Positions 11,617-64,000 of a stretch of 64,000 bases of DNA are shown piece by piece (positions within the stretch are counted from its first letter, which is position 1; each line of letters begins with the position of its first letter). This stretch comes from Bretschneidera sinensis. Its lineage: Eukaryota > Streptophyta > Magnoliopsida > Brassicales > Akaniaceae. The stretch lies in assembly GCA_023935145.1 (NCBI GenBank), contig CM043698.1:82994001-83058000 (forward strand), in the 5' to 3' direction. The notes under the pieces are model-generated. The model had not been told where the DNA came from. It did no database searches and was given only the letters and a program-made list of their open reading frames with translations. Made by a program: the position numbers and the translations under genes.

Positions 11617-12915
11617 TTAAGTTGAAGAAGTAGGAGGTAATCGATCTTCTTTTATCCCGGTCTGCTCCATAGTCCGAATCCACATAACCTCAAGACAAAT
11701 GGACTTACCCCTCTTCTCATAAATCAGCCCTACTTCTGGGCTTCCCTTCAAGTATCTCAGCAACCACTTCATCCCAAGCCAATGCTCCTTTCCGGGATTA
11801 CTCATAAACCTGTTGAGAACACTTATTGTATGAGCAATATCAGGTCTAGTGCTTACCATGGTGAACATAATTGAACCAACCGCACTAGAGTAAGGGACTT
11901 TTTCCATTTCTTTATTCTCCACCTTCGATCTCGGACATTGATCGCTGGAGAACTTGAAATGACCAGCAAGGGGAACCTTCGCTGGTTTGCTATCTTCCAT
12001 AGAGAACTTAGATATCATCTTCTCTATGTAGGAAGTCTGAGAAATCTTCAATCTGTTTCTCTCCCTTTGCCGGATTATATTCATCCCAAGGATCTTCTGT
12101 GCATGGCCAAGATCCTTTATCTCAAACTCCGAACCGAATTGAGACTTCAATTCTTTTATCCTTTCCATGTTGCTCCCAACCAACAACATATCATCAACAT
12201 AGATGAGGATGATCACCACTTCCTCCACCTTGTGCCCCTTATAGTACAAGCATGAATCATAGTAGCTCCTCATGAAACCCAAGGTAGTTACAAAGGAATC
12301 AAACCTCTCATTCCATTGCCGAGGTGATTGCTTCAAGCCATAGAGAGATTTCTTCAATTGGCACACCAACTCTCCTTACCTTCCTTCCTCATAACCTTCG
12401 GGTTGCCTCATATAGACGGTCTTATCAAGCCTTCCATGTAAGAACACTGTCCTCACATCCATTTGCTCGATTTCCCAATTGAATTGGACCACCATTGCCA
12501 ATACTATCCGTATCGTCTTGTACTTCACAACCAGTGAGAATATTTGGGTGAAATCTATGCCTTCTCTTTGTGTTAACCCCTTCTCCACCAGCCTAGCTTT
12601 ATAAATGACTTCATCCCCTGGAGTGTTCCCTTCTTTGATCTTGTAGATCCACCTATAATCCACAACTCTCTATTTTTCTGGTTTGGGCACCAATTCCCAA
12701 GAGTTGTTCTTCCTCAAAGAATCAATTTCTTCCTCTATAGCTAGCTGCCACTTTGGCGACTCCTTACATTCCATGGCTTCCATGTAAGTTTCTGGTTCAA
12801 CCATCCCTCTTTTTGTCCAAGGAGCTGCTACATTAGCATCCGCAAACCCATATCTCAAAGGTGGTCTGACCACCCTCCCTTGTGAACTGGTAGTCATTCT
12901 GACTTGCTGCATCAA
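11617..12915 (-). pseudogene. Copia reverse transcriptase remnant
   Basis: Three minus-strand ORFs in succession (12915-12670, 12663-12376, 12369-11617) cover the RT. Visible motifs are WQLAIEEEIDSLRKNNSWEL, a segment with LVEKGLTQREGIDFTQIFSL, VFLHGRLDKTVYMRQPEGY, then KKSLYGLKQSPRQWNERFDS and the active site ILIYVDDMLLVGSN, which is intact. Only single stops separate the three pieces, and then a frameshift precedes RNase H. Long uninterrupted stretches suggest moderate age. Confidence 0.88.
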
Positions 12916-13723
12916 CCTCTTCTAGTTCAGTCTCCTCTTGAGTGCCCTGAGCTTGGCCTTCATCAATGGGCTCTACTTGGTCCGGACCTTCTTGCCTTCC
13001 TTGCTCTACCTGAATTGAGTTTTCTTTGATACGATGCTCCACAAATTCTAGGCTGGTTTGCTCACTAGCCCCTGTAGGGTTAGTTTTCTCCAAATAGGGA
13101 AATAACAATTCATTAAAAATAACATCCCTACTTATTATGAGTTTAATTCCTTTTAGTTCTAAGGAGCACAACCTATACCCCTTAACCCCATCATCATACC
13201 CTAAAAACACACATTTTCTAGACCTTGGGTTAAGTTTATCATCCTTTTGATGTGCAAATGCAGCACACCCAAAAGTCTTAAGGTTGGTTAACTCAGGGGG
13301 TTTCCCACTCCACGTCTCCATAGGAGTCTTGAGCTCTAAAGCTCTAGAGGGTGATCTATTAACAGCAGTAGACACAGCTTCCCCCCAAAAATATTTTGGT
13401 AAACCAGACCCAATTAACATGCACCTAACCTTTTCCATAAGGGTCCTATTCATCCTCTTAGCAACTCCATTTTGCTGAGGTGTTTTTACAGCCGTTTTAT
13501 GTCTTAGAATGCCATTTAACTCATATAATTTATCAAAATCCTTATTGCAAAATTCTAAGCCATTATCGGTTCGTAAAGCCTTAACTACCCTACCTGTTTG
13601 AGTCTCCAGCAACTTTTTCCACACCACAAATTTATTCAAAGCATCTGATTTATTTTTAAGCAAATAAACCCAAACCTTTCTTGAATAATCATCAATTAAA
13701 GATAGAAAGTAAAAGTTACCTCC
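12833..13723 (-). pseudogene. Copia integrase remnant
   Basis: The minus-strand ORF 13663-12833 reads KSDALNKFVVWKKLLETQTG, then VKALRTDNGLEFCNKDFDKL (second catalytic Asp) and TAVKTPQQNGVAKRMNRTLM (catalytic Glu position is replaced: family motif has GVAER, here GVAKR). It continues through FWGEAVSTAVN to the GKKR-like C-terminal region FLGYDDGVKGYRL. Upstream, after a stop near 13723, the text reads YFLSLIDDYSRKVWVYLLKN. The Glu to Lys change is predicted to abolish integrase activity. Confidence 0.85.
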
Positions 13724-14410
13724 CTATGTTGGTGTTCTTGCTGGTCCCCAAAGGTCCGAATGAATGTAGTCAAGAATCCCCTTAGACTTGTGAACTCCGG
13801 TGTTGAAGCTGACCCAGTGTTGCTTCCTAAGAACGCAACACTCACAGAAAACAAGTTTCTCTACTTTGTCTCCTCCAAGTAGACCATCCCTGCTGAGAAC
13901 TTGCAGGTCCTTTTCACTCATATGTCCTAAGCGAGTGTGCCAAAGGGTTGCTTTATCCATCTCAGCCATCAAGCTTGCTGCTTGATCCTTGATTTCTGTC
14001 TCTCCAATCATCTTATAGAGTCCATCTTTTATTGTTGCTTTGATCACTATCAAAGATCTCTTGGTCACCTTGATCTTTCCTCCCTCTGCTTTGTATGTAT
14101 ACCCCATGGAATGCAGCTGCCCTAATGAGATCAAATTCCTCTTCAAATCCGGAAGATATCTCACATTCCATAGCAGCGTTGTGACTCCATCAAACATCCT
14201 CAACTAGATGTCTCCAATCCCCCTCACTTGGCAAGAAGTATCATTCCCCAAGAAAACCTTTCCATCATTGGTTTCCTAGAAATTCTTGAGCCAATCCTTG
14301 TGAGGGCACATGTGATACGTGCACCAGGAATTCAGAATCCATTTCTCGCTGCCTTGCCTTCTGCTCACAGTTGAGCACACAACAAGAAAATCATCTTGTT
14401 GTTCTCCTTT
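13724..14410 (-). pseudogene. Copia protease and integrase zinc-domain remnant
   Basis: Minus reading from about 14350 gives a protease-like stretch in which the usual DSGC/A motif is degraded (WILNSWCTYHMCPHKDWL) with a stop after KNF. The ORF 14203-13724 then gives LWNVRYLPDLKRNLISLGQL and the integrase HHCC zinc segment (LWHTRLGHMSEKDLQVL, then CECCVLRKQH). It ends at DLWGPARTPT, just before the integrase core. The changed Asp in the protease motif suggests loss of function. Confidence 0.8.
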
Positions 14411-14415
14411 GGCAA

Positions 14416-15228
14416 CTAAAGCCTCTCCATTGTTGGAATGGCTTCTTCCTCTCTCATCCCATGTCTTCTTCTTGCAATCTTTCCTGAAATGACCCTCCTT
14501 GTTGCAGTAGAAGCATCTCTTTCCTCCAAATCTGTTTCGGAATGAGATCTCCCATGGCTCTGCCCTCTACCTCTTGATTTCTCCCGGTAGTTGCCATGAA
14601 TGGTACTGTCATTCCTAGTTATTGGCCTTCCTCTAACGAACAGCCCTTTTCCACTTGATGCTTCCCTCATCTTGGCTTTGAAATCATGAGTCCTTATAGC
14701 ATTAATCACGATTTCCTTGGTTAGTGTATCTCTTCCATATTCAATAGCATTAATCAAATTATCAAAACAATCAGGAAAAGAATTTAGCAAAATAACAGTC
14801 AATTGTTCATTCGGGAATGTAATGCTACAGCTATTCAAATCTTGAACTAGCTTATTAAACACATCAAGATTATCTTGCAACTCTTTATTAGGATCCATTT
14901 TAAAAGCAAAGATTCTTTTAAGAAGATAAATCTTATTAGGGAGAGTCTTGGTAAGAAACAACTCATCTAGTTTCTTCCATATGACAGCTGGATCTTCCGA
15001 GTCTCCGTACTTCCTTGTGACACTATCCGACATGTGCAAGAAAATGGTACTGTACGCCATCTTCTTCATCTCAATCCGCTGGACTTCCGTGATACTTGCT
15101 GGAAAAGCGTCATCTTCTCCAAGAGCCAAGTCCACCTTCTGTTGCATAAGAACAGCCTTGATCTTCCGCTTCCAAAGGGCAAAGTCTCCCTTTCCATCGA
15201 ACTTCTCAACAATGAAATTTGAAGCCAT
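14416..15228 (-). pseudogene. Copia gag remnant
   Basis: The ORF starts MASNFIVEKFDGKGDFALWK at 15228, 250 bp inside the 5' LTR, and runs 270 codons. Its start, the DPAVIWKKLDELFLTK segment and the DNLDVFNKLVQDL segment are copia gag features (UBN2-like domain). The CCHC zinc knuckle lies near 14515-14470 but a frameshift before it puts it out of frame (FYCNKEGHFRKDCKKK is visible in the other frame). In the family, gag coats element RNA in the cytoplasm. Confidence 0.88.
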
Positions 15229-15477
15229 CTTGCGGAGAAAATCCCAGATTTATGCAGCACCCACAATTGCTTTCCAACTTCTTCTAAATCTCAAGAACTG
15301 AATCAAAGATAGATCTCAATACCGTTCTTGAATCACCCTCAAGAACACGATCAGATCTTGATCCAAGCACCGTTCTTGAATCACCCAAGAAGTTGGGCTT
15401 TGATTCTTGGAGTCTTGCTCCGATACCTTTTGTTCTTGGACCACAGTTATGATACCACTGTTGTGATATCTCCTCTA

Positions 15478-15489
15478 GCTCTGATACCA
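15478..15489 (-). other. Primer-binding site of the copia element
   Basis: In minus reading this is TGGTATCAGAGC, complementary to the 3' end of plant initiator-methionine tRNA. It lies one base inside the 5' LTR. A second partial copy (GATACCA context) lies about 30 bp further in, suggesting a small local duplication. Confidence 0.92.
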
Positions 15490-15490
15490 C

Positions 15491-16459
15491 TGTTGGGAAA
15501 TCACCTTGATATGCCCAGGAGGTGATCTTCCAAACACCCAAGTCTAGAATGACTTGTAATGATCAAAAACAGAAATAGAAATCAAAGAAAAGAAAGAACA
15601 CAGCAATTGTTATCGAGGTTCGGCAATAGCCTACGTCCCCGTGAGTTCCTCCGAACTCTCCACACTAAACCAATGAGTTCTTACAAGTTACAGCAACTCC
15701 TCTCCAAGAAACCCAAGTTCTTGAAGAACCAAAGAAGAGAAGAAAGAAAGTGATAAGAACTATTACAAATCCCTCTACCCACAATCAATGCTACTCTCTC
15801 TTTACAACCAGCCTCTCTTTTGAGATCTATTCTAGTGCCTCTCCTGTGTTTTGTGTCTTTGCACTCTCACACTTGCACTTGAATTCTCTTGTATGATGAT
15901 AACTTGTGTTTGTTGTGCTATTGTGTTGAGATTGAAGCTAGGTGACTCTTTATATAGTGCACCACTTTTTGAGCTAATCTCCGCCCTTAGATCTTAAAGA
16001 CCATTCAATCATAGCCCTTCATCAATCCTTAGTGATCCTGTGCGTTTTGTTCATGCATCCATGCACCTCTCAAAAGGCTGAAGAAACTAGTCTCAGTGTG
16101 CCTGGCGCCGCGGCCCAGAACAGGGCAAGCCGCGGCTCAAGCCATGGCACACATGCATCACTCTCTGGGCGCCGCGACCTGGGGGAGGCTAAGCCGCGGC
16201 GCACACCTCCTCCAAGCTTCCTCCATGCTGGGCGCCGCGGCCTGGGAAGGTTGGGCCGTGGTTTGACCTGATGCTGCACTCTTCTTGACTTGTTGTGCAC
16301 TGAGGCGCACACTTTGTGTGCCCCCAGGCCAAGGTTTGACCTGATGCTGCACTCTTCTTGACTTGTTGTGCGCTGAGGCGCACACTTTGTGTGCTGAGGC
16401 GCCAAGGTCTTATGAAGAACCTTTTCAAACCATGTTTAAACCTTAGACAAACACCAACA
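15491..16459 (-). repeat. 5' LTR of the copia element (right)
   Basis: 969 bp, with the same ends as its partner. It contains a TATATAGTGC box region near 15950 and a tandem duplication of about 70 bp near 16258-16394 (each unit includes GACCTGATGCTGCACTCTTC and GCGCACACTTTGTGTGC) that the left LTR lacks. This duplication and one other indel explain the length difference. Confidence 0.92.
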
Positions 16460-16884
16460 ATAATTAATTAATTAATGAATTAAGTGTGTTGATATGCATG
16501 GTTCAACACTATATTAATATGAGTAATCTCATTAATTTTAAATAAAAAAATCAAGAAGAATAGTAAATTTTGCATTTTTCTTCAAGTCACAGTAATTTTT
16601 TTTTTTTTAATTGTCATGAAAAAATATAATACAATGAAGTGATTTTATGAAATCTAATCTCCAAAATTTGGTATAAAACATTACTAGTGAGAATAACTTT
16701 GTTGACCAATTGTCTATTATCATTTAAGACTGAATTTTGGGACTAAGAGTCATAACATTGTATATTGCATTAAAAAATTAAACATTGATTTATTATTAAT
16801 TAATTTTCACAGATTTGACAATGTAACTTGTTTTGTCCTATTATATGCAATAATTTTTTTTTTAATTAAGCATAGATATCTATT

Positions 16885-17112
16885 TTGTTAACTCGACCTA
16901 GCATGACCCGAGACCCGATACGATTCGAGCTTGAAATGACCTGAACCCTAACCCAACCAACCTAACATGACCTGAGACCTGCTATGACCCGAGATTGAAA
17001 TGACCTGAACCCGAACTGACCTGAAATGACCCATGACCCGGGTCCCAATATGACCGGAACCCAACCCGACCCAAACCCAAATTAACCCGACCTGACCTGT
17101 TTGCCACCTCTA
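16885..17112 (+). mobile_element. hAT-type terminus with CCCGACC-rich subterminal repeats
   Basis: A cluster of short words of the type ATGACCCGAxxCC and AACCCGACC ends in TTGCCACCTCTA at 17112. CACCTCTA is the same terminal octamer as in the complete hAT element at 27415-28349. No matching left end TAGAGGTG was found upstream in the window, so it is either truncated or disrupted by the copia insertion. Confidence 0.5.
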
Positions 17113-17262
17113 CCGAGGCCTTCCCAATCAATCAAATTGAACTGTCATTAACAACCCGATATGCTATCATAGACTCAATTCTTAATAGAGATTATTGTAA
17201 TACAATCATAAATAGTCTGGAACACTAATCAAGTAAAAATCTTTAGTGTTGAAATTTAGGTG

Positions 17263-17263
17263 A

Positions 17264-17306
<43 letters not shown>
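17263..17306. repeat. (TTA)n microsatellite
   Basis: About 14 to 15 ATT/TTA triplets in a row inside the left LTR of the short LTR element. The partner LTR has only two or three triplets at the same place (about 19060), so the array expanded after insertion. Confidence 0.95.
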
Positions 17307-17311
<5 letters not shown>

Positions 17312-17383
17312 TATTGTGAGCAAACCAACAACTCTATATACAAATCTAAGGATATGAATCCTAATAGGAATAAAGAAAACATA

Positions 17384-18300
17384 AGGCAAATTACACTGCA
17401 AGACCTTCAAGTTTGCTGAAATGACACTAACATACCAAACCTTTTTAAAACCCACGATTCACCCCAAAACATCAATTTTTACAATCAAGCAGCCTTAAAA
17501 TGAATTTCTTTGAAGAATCAAAATTTTAATTGGATATTATTTTTCATGATGACCAAAGTACTTTTAGTGTTAAAATATCTCCAAGTGATTATAATAAATT
17601 TAATAATTATATTTATCAATTATTTATCTCATAATTGTTTATAACAAAAAAATTTAGGTTATTTGAATTCATATTTTTCTATAATAATAAAAAAAAACAT
17701 ACAGTATCATTTTAATTTTTAAAATAGAAAAGTTTGATTTTAATTTTAATTTTATGATTGTATTTGATATTTATTTATTTGATATGTTAAGCTATTTAAT
17801 TTTATAAAAGAACATATTAACAAAATTTTTATTTAAAATATTTAATTTTCTTTTATGATGGTCGTTAATTTTTATTTATTTGAGGATGTGATAGGCAATG
17901 ATTCATAATATTTTTTTAAATATAAAATATATGAAGTAAATTTTGTTATATAGCATATAATAGAATATAAATCCATTTAAAATATAATTTTAACAATTTT
18001 TAAAAAAGACGATGACAATTTTTTTTCTAAAAAAAGGCTTTAAAAATTGTTTGTTAAATATGTTTCATTTATAATACTTCTATTTTTTTATTAAAAAAAA
18101 GTAACATTTACGATATCTAATGATACTTTGGACATTATGAAAAACAATATCTAGTTAAAATTTTTATTCTTCAAAACAATTCATTTTGGGATTGCTTGAT
18201 GGTAGAAATTGGTATTTTAAGGTGAATCGTAGGTTTCAAAAAAGTTTGATATGTTAGTGTCATTTCAACAAACTTGGAAGTAATGCAGTGTAATTTACCT
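17384..18300. mobile_element. Mutator-type non-autonomous element with long TIRs
   Basis: Inverted ends AGGCAAATTACACTGCA and (reverse complement) AGGTAAATTACACTGCA continue as an inverted repeat for about 100 bp or more. The flanks 17375-17383 GAAAACATA and 18301-18309 AAAAACATA form a 9 bp duplication with one mismatch, as expected for Mutator-like elements. The interior is AT-rich and non-coding. It interrupts an LTR of the short element. Confidence 0.85.
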
Positions 18301-19424
18301 AAAAACATAAACTAAAAAAATTAGGAAACCTAGTACATATCTAACTACGAAACTCTAAACACTCACCTTCAAGTTGGAGCATACACACATGCACAAACTT
18401 GTTAAAAATAAACTCATACCAATAATAAACTTGATCCAATATGAAGCACATAAATCCAAACTCATAAATTACAATAACCCATGAGAACACGTTGGGGCTA
18501 CGCACAACAAGGAGTTAGGTCACTACATCGGCACCACCTAACGAGACAAGATCCGAGAACACCATATCAACAAGATTTTGATTTTTTTCGTCTTGTTTTT
18601 TTGCCAATTTTGGCTTTGACTTGAATGGGTTGCAATCAATGAGTCAGGAGGATAACAACATTAACAATGGGTCAACAACATCAACACATGGGTGAGGAAT
18701 TATGTTTCAAGAATGGAGGAAATTCGCTAGATTTGTAGAGCTTCGATGGAAAAAAAAGAAAATAAAAGAGAGAAACAACATGCAAGAACTAGAAAACATT
18801 AAACTGAATAGATCGCTCCGAAAGGATAGACGTCATGGGAGAACGTCAGAGAAGACACGAGAAGGAGAAACACAGCTTAGATGACAAAACAAGCTAGTTA
18901 CGATGATTGGAAAAACAGAACATAAACTAAAAAACAGATTCTAAACTAGATTTTTTTTTAATGATGGTTATCTCAGATCACAACCAAGATCCCAAACCAT
19001 AAGCTCTGATATCATGTTAAAATTTAGGTTAGAGAGAGGGAGATGAGAGATTGAGAAGAAATATTATTATTGATGTGTATTGTAAACAAACCAATAACCC
19101 TATATATAGACCTGAGGATATAAATCTTGATAGGAATAAGAAACATGATACAAAACATAAACTATGAAAGATTAAGAAATCTAACACATATCTAATTAAG
19201 AAACCTTTCAACATTTAGTATAATCATAAATATTGAACAATCTAACGATGAACACATTGGAGAAAAAACACACTATCTCCATTTGTACCGGGTGCATTAC
19301 TAGATATCCTCAAGAAAGTGAGGAAGGCAATGAAAATATGCATTTTAGTCAACTCCAAAAAATTCCATACGAAAACATAGAGTACATCACGAGATGCAAC
19401 TGATATGACAACATCACGAACAAC

Positions 19425-20262
19425 TAAGGGTGAGCACTATTCGGTTATAACTGAAAAATCGAACTGAACTGAATAAAAAAAAAACTAAATTTTATCGATT
19501 CGGTTAATTTGGTTTTTCGATTTCGGTCTGTCCATTTTTTTCTGGTTTTGCGGTGTCGATTTCGGTCTTCGAAGATTATTAATTCGGTTAACCGAAAAAC
19601 CGATATATTATATTTACATAAATTATTATTATATTAATTAAAAAAAATATAAGCAACTTTTAAGTTTTACCTAAACCTAATTCATTTTCTTCCATTCTTG
19701 TAGAGACACAGCGCAACCACGACGCAACAGGACCTCCAAAATCCAAATCTCAAGCTGGGAACCCAGACCTCCTCGATCTTCTTCCCACTGTTTGCCGTCG
19801 AATCGCTATGCCGTCATTCTCCCTGTATTGCGCTGGTGGCTTCTCAGCATTCTTGCCGTCTCTAATCTCCATAGCCCCTACTCCCTTTCCATTTCATCTT
19901 CCTGAACTAAACCTCGCCGATCCACTGTCTGCTGCCGTTTTCTAGTGGCGTCTCGCCATCTTCAGGCTTCATCTTCGTGAACTAAACCTCCCCTTGGCCA
20001 TACTGTGGTTGCTTATAGATCCAGTTGCAGAGCAACGAGGAAGCTCCTATGTCACAGAGTTGACCCAAAAGCAGTAAATTTTCCACTGTTGTTTTTTTGC
20101 AAATTCGGTTACACTGAAACCGAATCGAATTAAATTCGATTATTTTGGTCTAAAACCGAAATAAAATTTGGTATATTCAGTTTTCTTAAATTTAAAATTT
20201 TGATTTTCGACTATTTTGATTTTAGACCAAAATATAACCGAAAAACTGAATGCTCACCCCTA
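19425..20262. mobile_element. Non-autonomous hAT element, 838 bp
   Basis: The ends are TAAGGGTGAGCA and TGCTCACCCCTA, inverted with one mismatch, and a perfect 8 bp duplication CGAACAAC flanks the element (19417-19424, 20263-20270). Subterminal regions are rich in TTCGGTT/AACCGAA words. The middle (about 19680-20080) is clearly more GC-rich than the ends, has no ORF, and might be a captured host segment that I do not recognise. No transposase is encoded. Confidence 0.92.
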
Positions 20263-20270
20263 CGAACAAC

Positions 20271-20942
20271 CTCATCCTCATGTATTGTATCTAAATAAAC
20301 CATAGTCCACACTATAATGCGGCAAGCCCAGAATGGAAAGATCACTCACAAGACCATAAAGCAGGAAAGTGTAAACGATTGTAACTCAACTCTATAGTTG
20401 CATATACAATTGTTCATCTTCTTTTTCAAAGCCCTAGAACCCGTTAAGATGGCAGTTGCTAAACCTGTAGGCTCTTTGGATACTAAACTTCAATTGCTGT
20501 ATATAACAAATCAGAACTTTTGACACTATCGCCTGCCATCTTCGTAAAAGAGAAGAAGAATATAGTGCCTCAACTCACTGATTATCGGTTATTTTGGTTC
20601 TAAATAAAAGTATATACGTAGCATACTACAAATTTACACAATCAATGTGTGAATAGTCCTTTAATGACAGAAAATTAAAGCTGCAAAACTTATCTAGATT
20701 TTCTCCCGTCTTTCACAAAAATCATTGACAAATCCAAAACAATGGTTTTGGTCCTTTTGGGCTAGAGAGAGTAATGAAGGGACCACAATCTCAGATGCAT
20801 TTTCAGTTGTAGTTTGACTCTCAAAATACCCTGAAGAATACGATGAATGAACATATTGTGACCATGATTCTTCCTCGCATCTCTCAGAGTAGAAACAATC
20901 ATAAAATGGCTATCATGGATCTTAACTTTGAGGATGACAGGC
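20271..20942 (-). other. GCN2 3' flank, probable 3' untranslated region
   Basis: Downstream of the GCN2 stop codon in minus reading. No ORF or repeat stands out. A 3' UTR is expected here; no canonical AATAAA was found close to the stop on the minus strand, so the cleavage site cannot be placed. Confidence 0.45.
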
Positions 20943-62512
<41,570 letters not shown>

Positions 62513-63420
62513 CTCGTCAATAGTTAATGCATGAATAATATCAAAAAAATTATAAAAAAAGGTCTAGATTAAAAACAAAATAAAAGAAAAATCCAAGCAT
62601 TGAGCAAACAACCGAGAAATGCATCAATGTGCAACCCTATGCAGAAACGCTAATACAAAGGTCACTAAAATAAGAGGAGAATAAACAAATACGAAACTAA
62701 TCAAACAAGTTAGTTTTTATTCTAGCAACAAAAACAAGCACAGCAAAATTGTGCAACGAAGAAGAGAAAGGGACGATAAAGGTACATCTGAACCAGATTG
62801 ATTTCCTCAGTTCTTTCTTTCTCTTGGTTTTACAGTCCTACCAGTGTTACAATCAGGATCCCTTTTGGAGTTTGTTGATGTATTAGATTAACAACACTAG
62901 ATCTCTTTGTTTTCTTTAACAATGCTCTCTTATATACTATGCGTGAACTAGATTTATGCCCCTTCCTGAGGTAATCTATTACATCATTATTTATCAAGCA
63001 CGACAACCAGAACTACTTTGGTGCTTATTAAAAGCAAGGGCAAATTACAGATTAGTACCCTGTGGTTAGCCTTATACTAACTACGTCCATGTGTTTTAAA
63101 ATTTTAATGTAAGTATCCCGTGATTGTCTCCGTTACAGATAAGGGTTATAGCATTTAAAATGTCACATGAAAATACAGTATAAAAACCAAATTAAATAGA
63201 AAAAAATTAAAAATATTGAAAAAACAAAGATCCTTGAGGCTGCAGCCCCTTGAGCCCAGCAGCTCGGATCAGAGCATGATTCTTCAGATCCAGCTGGATC
63301 TAAAGAGTCCGGTTTTTCAAGTTATTTAAATTTGGTTTTCCTCTTTTAATTTCATTTTGGATTTTCTTGTTAATTATTCATTTTTAATTTTTAATTTAAT
63401 TAATTTATATATTTTTTATA
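62513..63420. other. GCN2 intron sequence upstream of exon A
   Basis: No further GCN2 exon is found. Near 63031 the text GGCAAATTACAGATTAGTACC resembles a Mutator-type terminus, but no partner end is seen before the window edge. Confidence 0.5.
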
Positions 63421-64000
63421 AGTAAAAAAAATATAAATCAAGAGCACCAAAGGGTACCACCCATGTACAAAAAGCTATCTACAAGATAGAATCTCAAAGA
63501 GATCTATTAATCTTCATCATTTAAAAAAAAATTCCCACTAAACCAAAACCCAAAAGTATGTTACCACCCATCTTTGATTATGGCTAGTGGTTTTTCCTTG
63601 CCATCAAAAGCTCTCCTATTCTGTTCAAGCCAAATAACCCAAAAAATACAAAGGGGAATCAAGCAATAAGCTTTCCTCTGCTTTGAGCCTCTCACCCCGC
63701 ACCAACCCCACACCTCATCTTGAACCGAACCGGCAGCCACCCAATGGATTCCCACCAAACTAAAAGCCATCTCCCATAAATGTCTAGTGAAGAAACATCA
63801 CACAAGAAAATAATAGATGAACCCATACCCCTCATTACAAAGATAACACCTATTGCCCAACACCTAGCAAAAAAAAAGTCTTGTAATAAGACGTAACATC
63901 AAATTTTTCACCCGAATTCAACATCCATATAACTTTATCTTCATCAAGCAAATTCACTTTCACCTTATGAATGTTTTCAAAAAATCTAATCACACTCACT
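63420..64000 (-). mobile_element. L1-type LINE 3' part, runs out of the window
   Basis: In minus reading from 63770 the ORF gives FSLVGIHWVAAGSVQDEVWG and LIPLCIFWVIWLEQNRRAFD then GKEKPLAIIKDGW, the C-terminal zinc/RT-linked region of plant L1 elements. The 3' tail is at about 63405-63450 in the T/A-rich area (minus strand). The upstream RT lies beyond 64000. Confidence 0.82.

Larger units (their letters stand above)
10299..16459 (-). mobile_element. Ty1/copia retrotransposon, Tork-like, complete but mutated
   Basis: Two LTRs (10299-11149 and 15491-16459) flank an internal region coding on the minus strand, and a perfect 5 bp target-site duplication ATAAT lies at 10294-10298 and 16460-16464. 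The LTR ends are TGTTG and CAACA, a 5 bp inverted repeat. The primer site for initiator-Met tRNA abuts the right (5') LTR. Domain order in minus reading is gag, protease, integrase, RT, RNase H, which is copia. The gag start and overall layout resemble the Tork/TNT1 lineage; the lineage is my inference. Several stops and frameshifts interrupt the polyprotein. Confidence 0.93.
17247..19213 (-). mobile_element. Short non-coding LTR element (copy 1) with insertion
   Basis: LTRs lie at 17247-18361 (interrupted by the element at 17384-18300) and 19015-19213; a perfect 5 bp duplication TTTAG flanks it at 17242-17246 and 19214-19218. A primer-site remnant (minus TGATATCAGAGC) adjoins the right LTR, and a pyrimidine tract (minus purine tract) adjoins the left one. 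The internal region of about 650 bp has no coding capacity. Without the insertion each LTR is about 200 bp, so the element resembles a TRIM-like or deletion derivative of a copia family that recurs at 21453 and 56736. Confidence 0.88.

Noticed and set aside
11938..12255. Plus-strand ORF of 105 codons inside the copia element
   Set aside because: Shadow of the RT coding frame on the minus strand; no family motifs.
16070..16405. Minus-strand ORFs up to 111 codons in the copia LTR
   Set aside because: They arise from GC-rich, tandemly duplicated LTR sequence with no stops by chance; overlapping frames show the same repeat.
16890..17100. CCCGACC-rich block as a GC-box promoter or protein-binding array
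   Set aside because: It has the composition and the CACCTCTA end of hAT subterminal repeats, and no gene follows.
63031..63130. Second Mutator-type element at the right edge
   Set aside because: Only one terminus-like motif was seen; no partner inverted end or 9 bp duplication could be found.

Overview
This is nuclear DNA from a flowering plant, most likely a woody dicot; I cannot name the species. The evidence is a split host gene with GT/AG introns that encodes the plant form of the eIF2alpha kinase GCN2, embedded in plant-type LTR retrotransposons (Ty1/copia primed by initiator-Met tRNA, Ty3/gypsy of the Tat type with an antisense extra ORF), L1-type LINEs, and hAT, Mutator and Harbinger-type DNA elements. 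There are no prokaryotic features.

Layout. Positions 1-20.3 kb are intergenic and almost entirely transposons: an LTR-like scrap (1-540), a decayed Tat-type gypsy element (541-10250) with an antisense ORF and two minisatellite arrays near its 3' LTR, a complete but mutated copia element with a perfect target-site duplication (10299-16459, minus strand), a hAT terminus, a short non-coding LTR element (17247-19213) carrying a Mutator-type insertion in one LTR, and a small hAT element (19425-20262). From 20943 to 62512 the minus strand carries the C-terminal 765 codons of GCN2 in 18 exons. The kinase N-lobe start, pseudokinase and RWD domain lie beyond position 64000. All exon phases join without a break, and the kinase motifs (HRD, DFG, APE) are intact. 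Only about 5.5 percent of this 41.6 kb is coding; the introns are swollen by insertions.

Intron contents, following the + coordinates: a nest of related LTR elements (21453-24849) in the last intron; a hAT element that has picked up an intronless fragment of the RPA3 (RPA14) gene, a LINE, and a gypsy element with only a gag remnant (27415-33434); an inverted-repeat hairpin with arms of about 360 bp (35324-36074) and an L1-like LINE (36290-38760); a second LINE (43400-44450); MITEs and a Mutator-type element with long terminal inverted repeats (46775-48092); a fairly young copia element (49789-55118); and a tandem chain of short LTR elements with a Harbinger-type element and a 279 bp duplication (56736-59790). 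A further LINE enters at 63420 and leaves the window.

The points most worth checking are the RPA3 capture inside a hAT element, the altered HisRS-like exon of GCN2 where an exon runs into a G-rich tract (about 34046), the hairpin in an intron, and the minisatellites next to the Tat-type element's LTR. Every retrotransposon ORF seen here is broken by stops or frameshifts, so none looks autonomous. All homology statements rest on remembered family motifs, not on a search.
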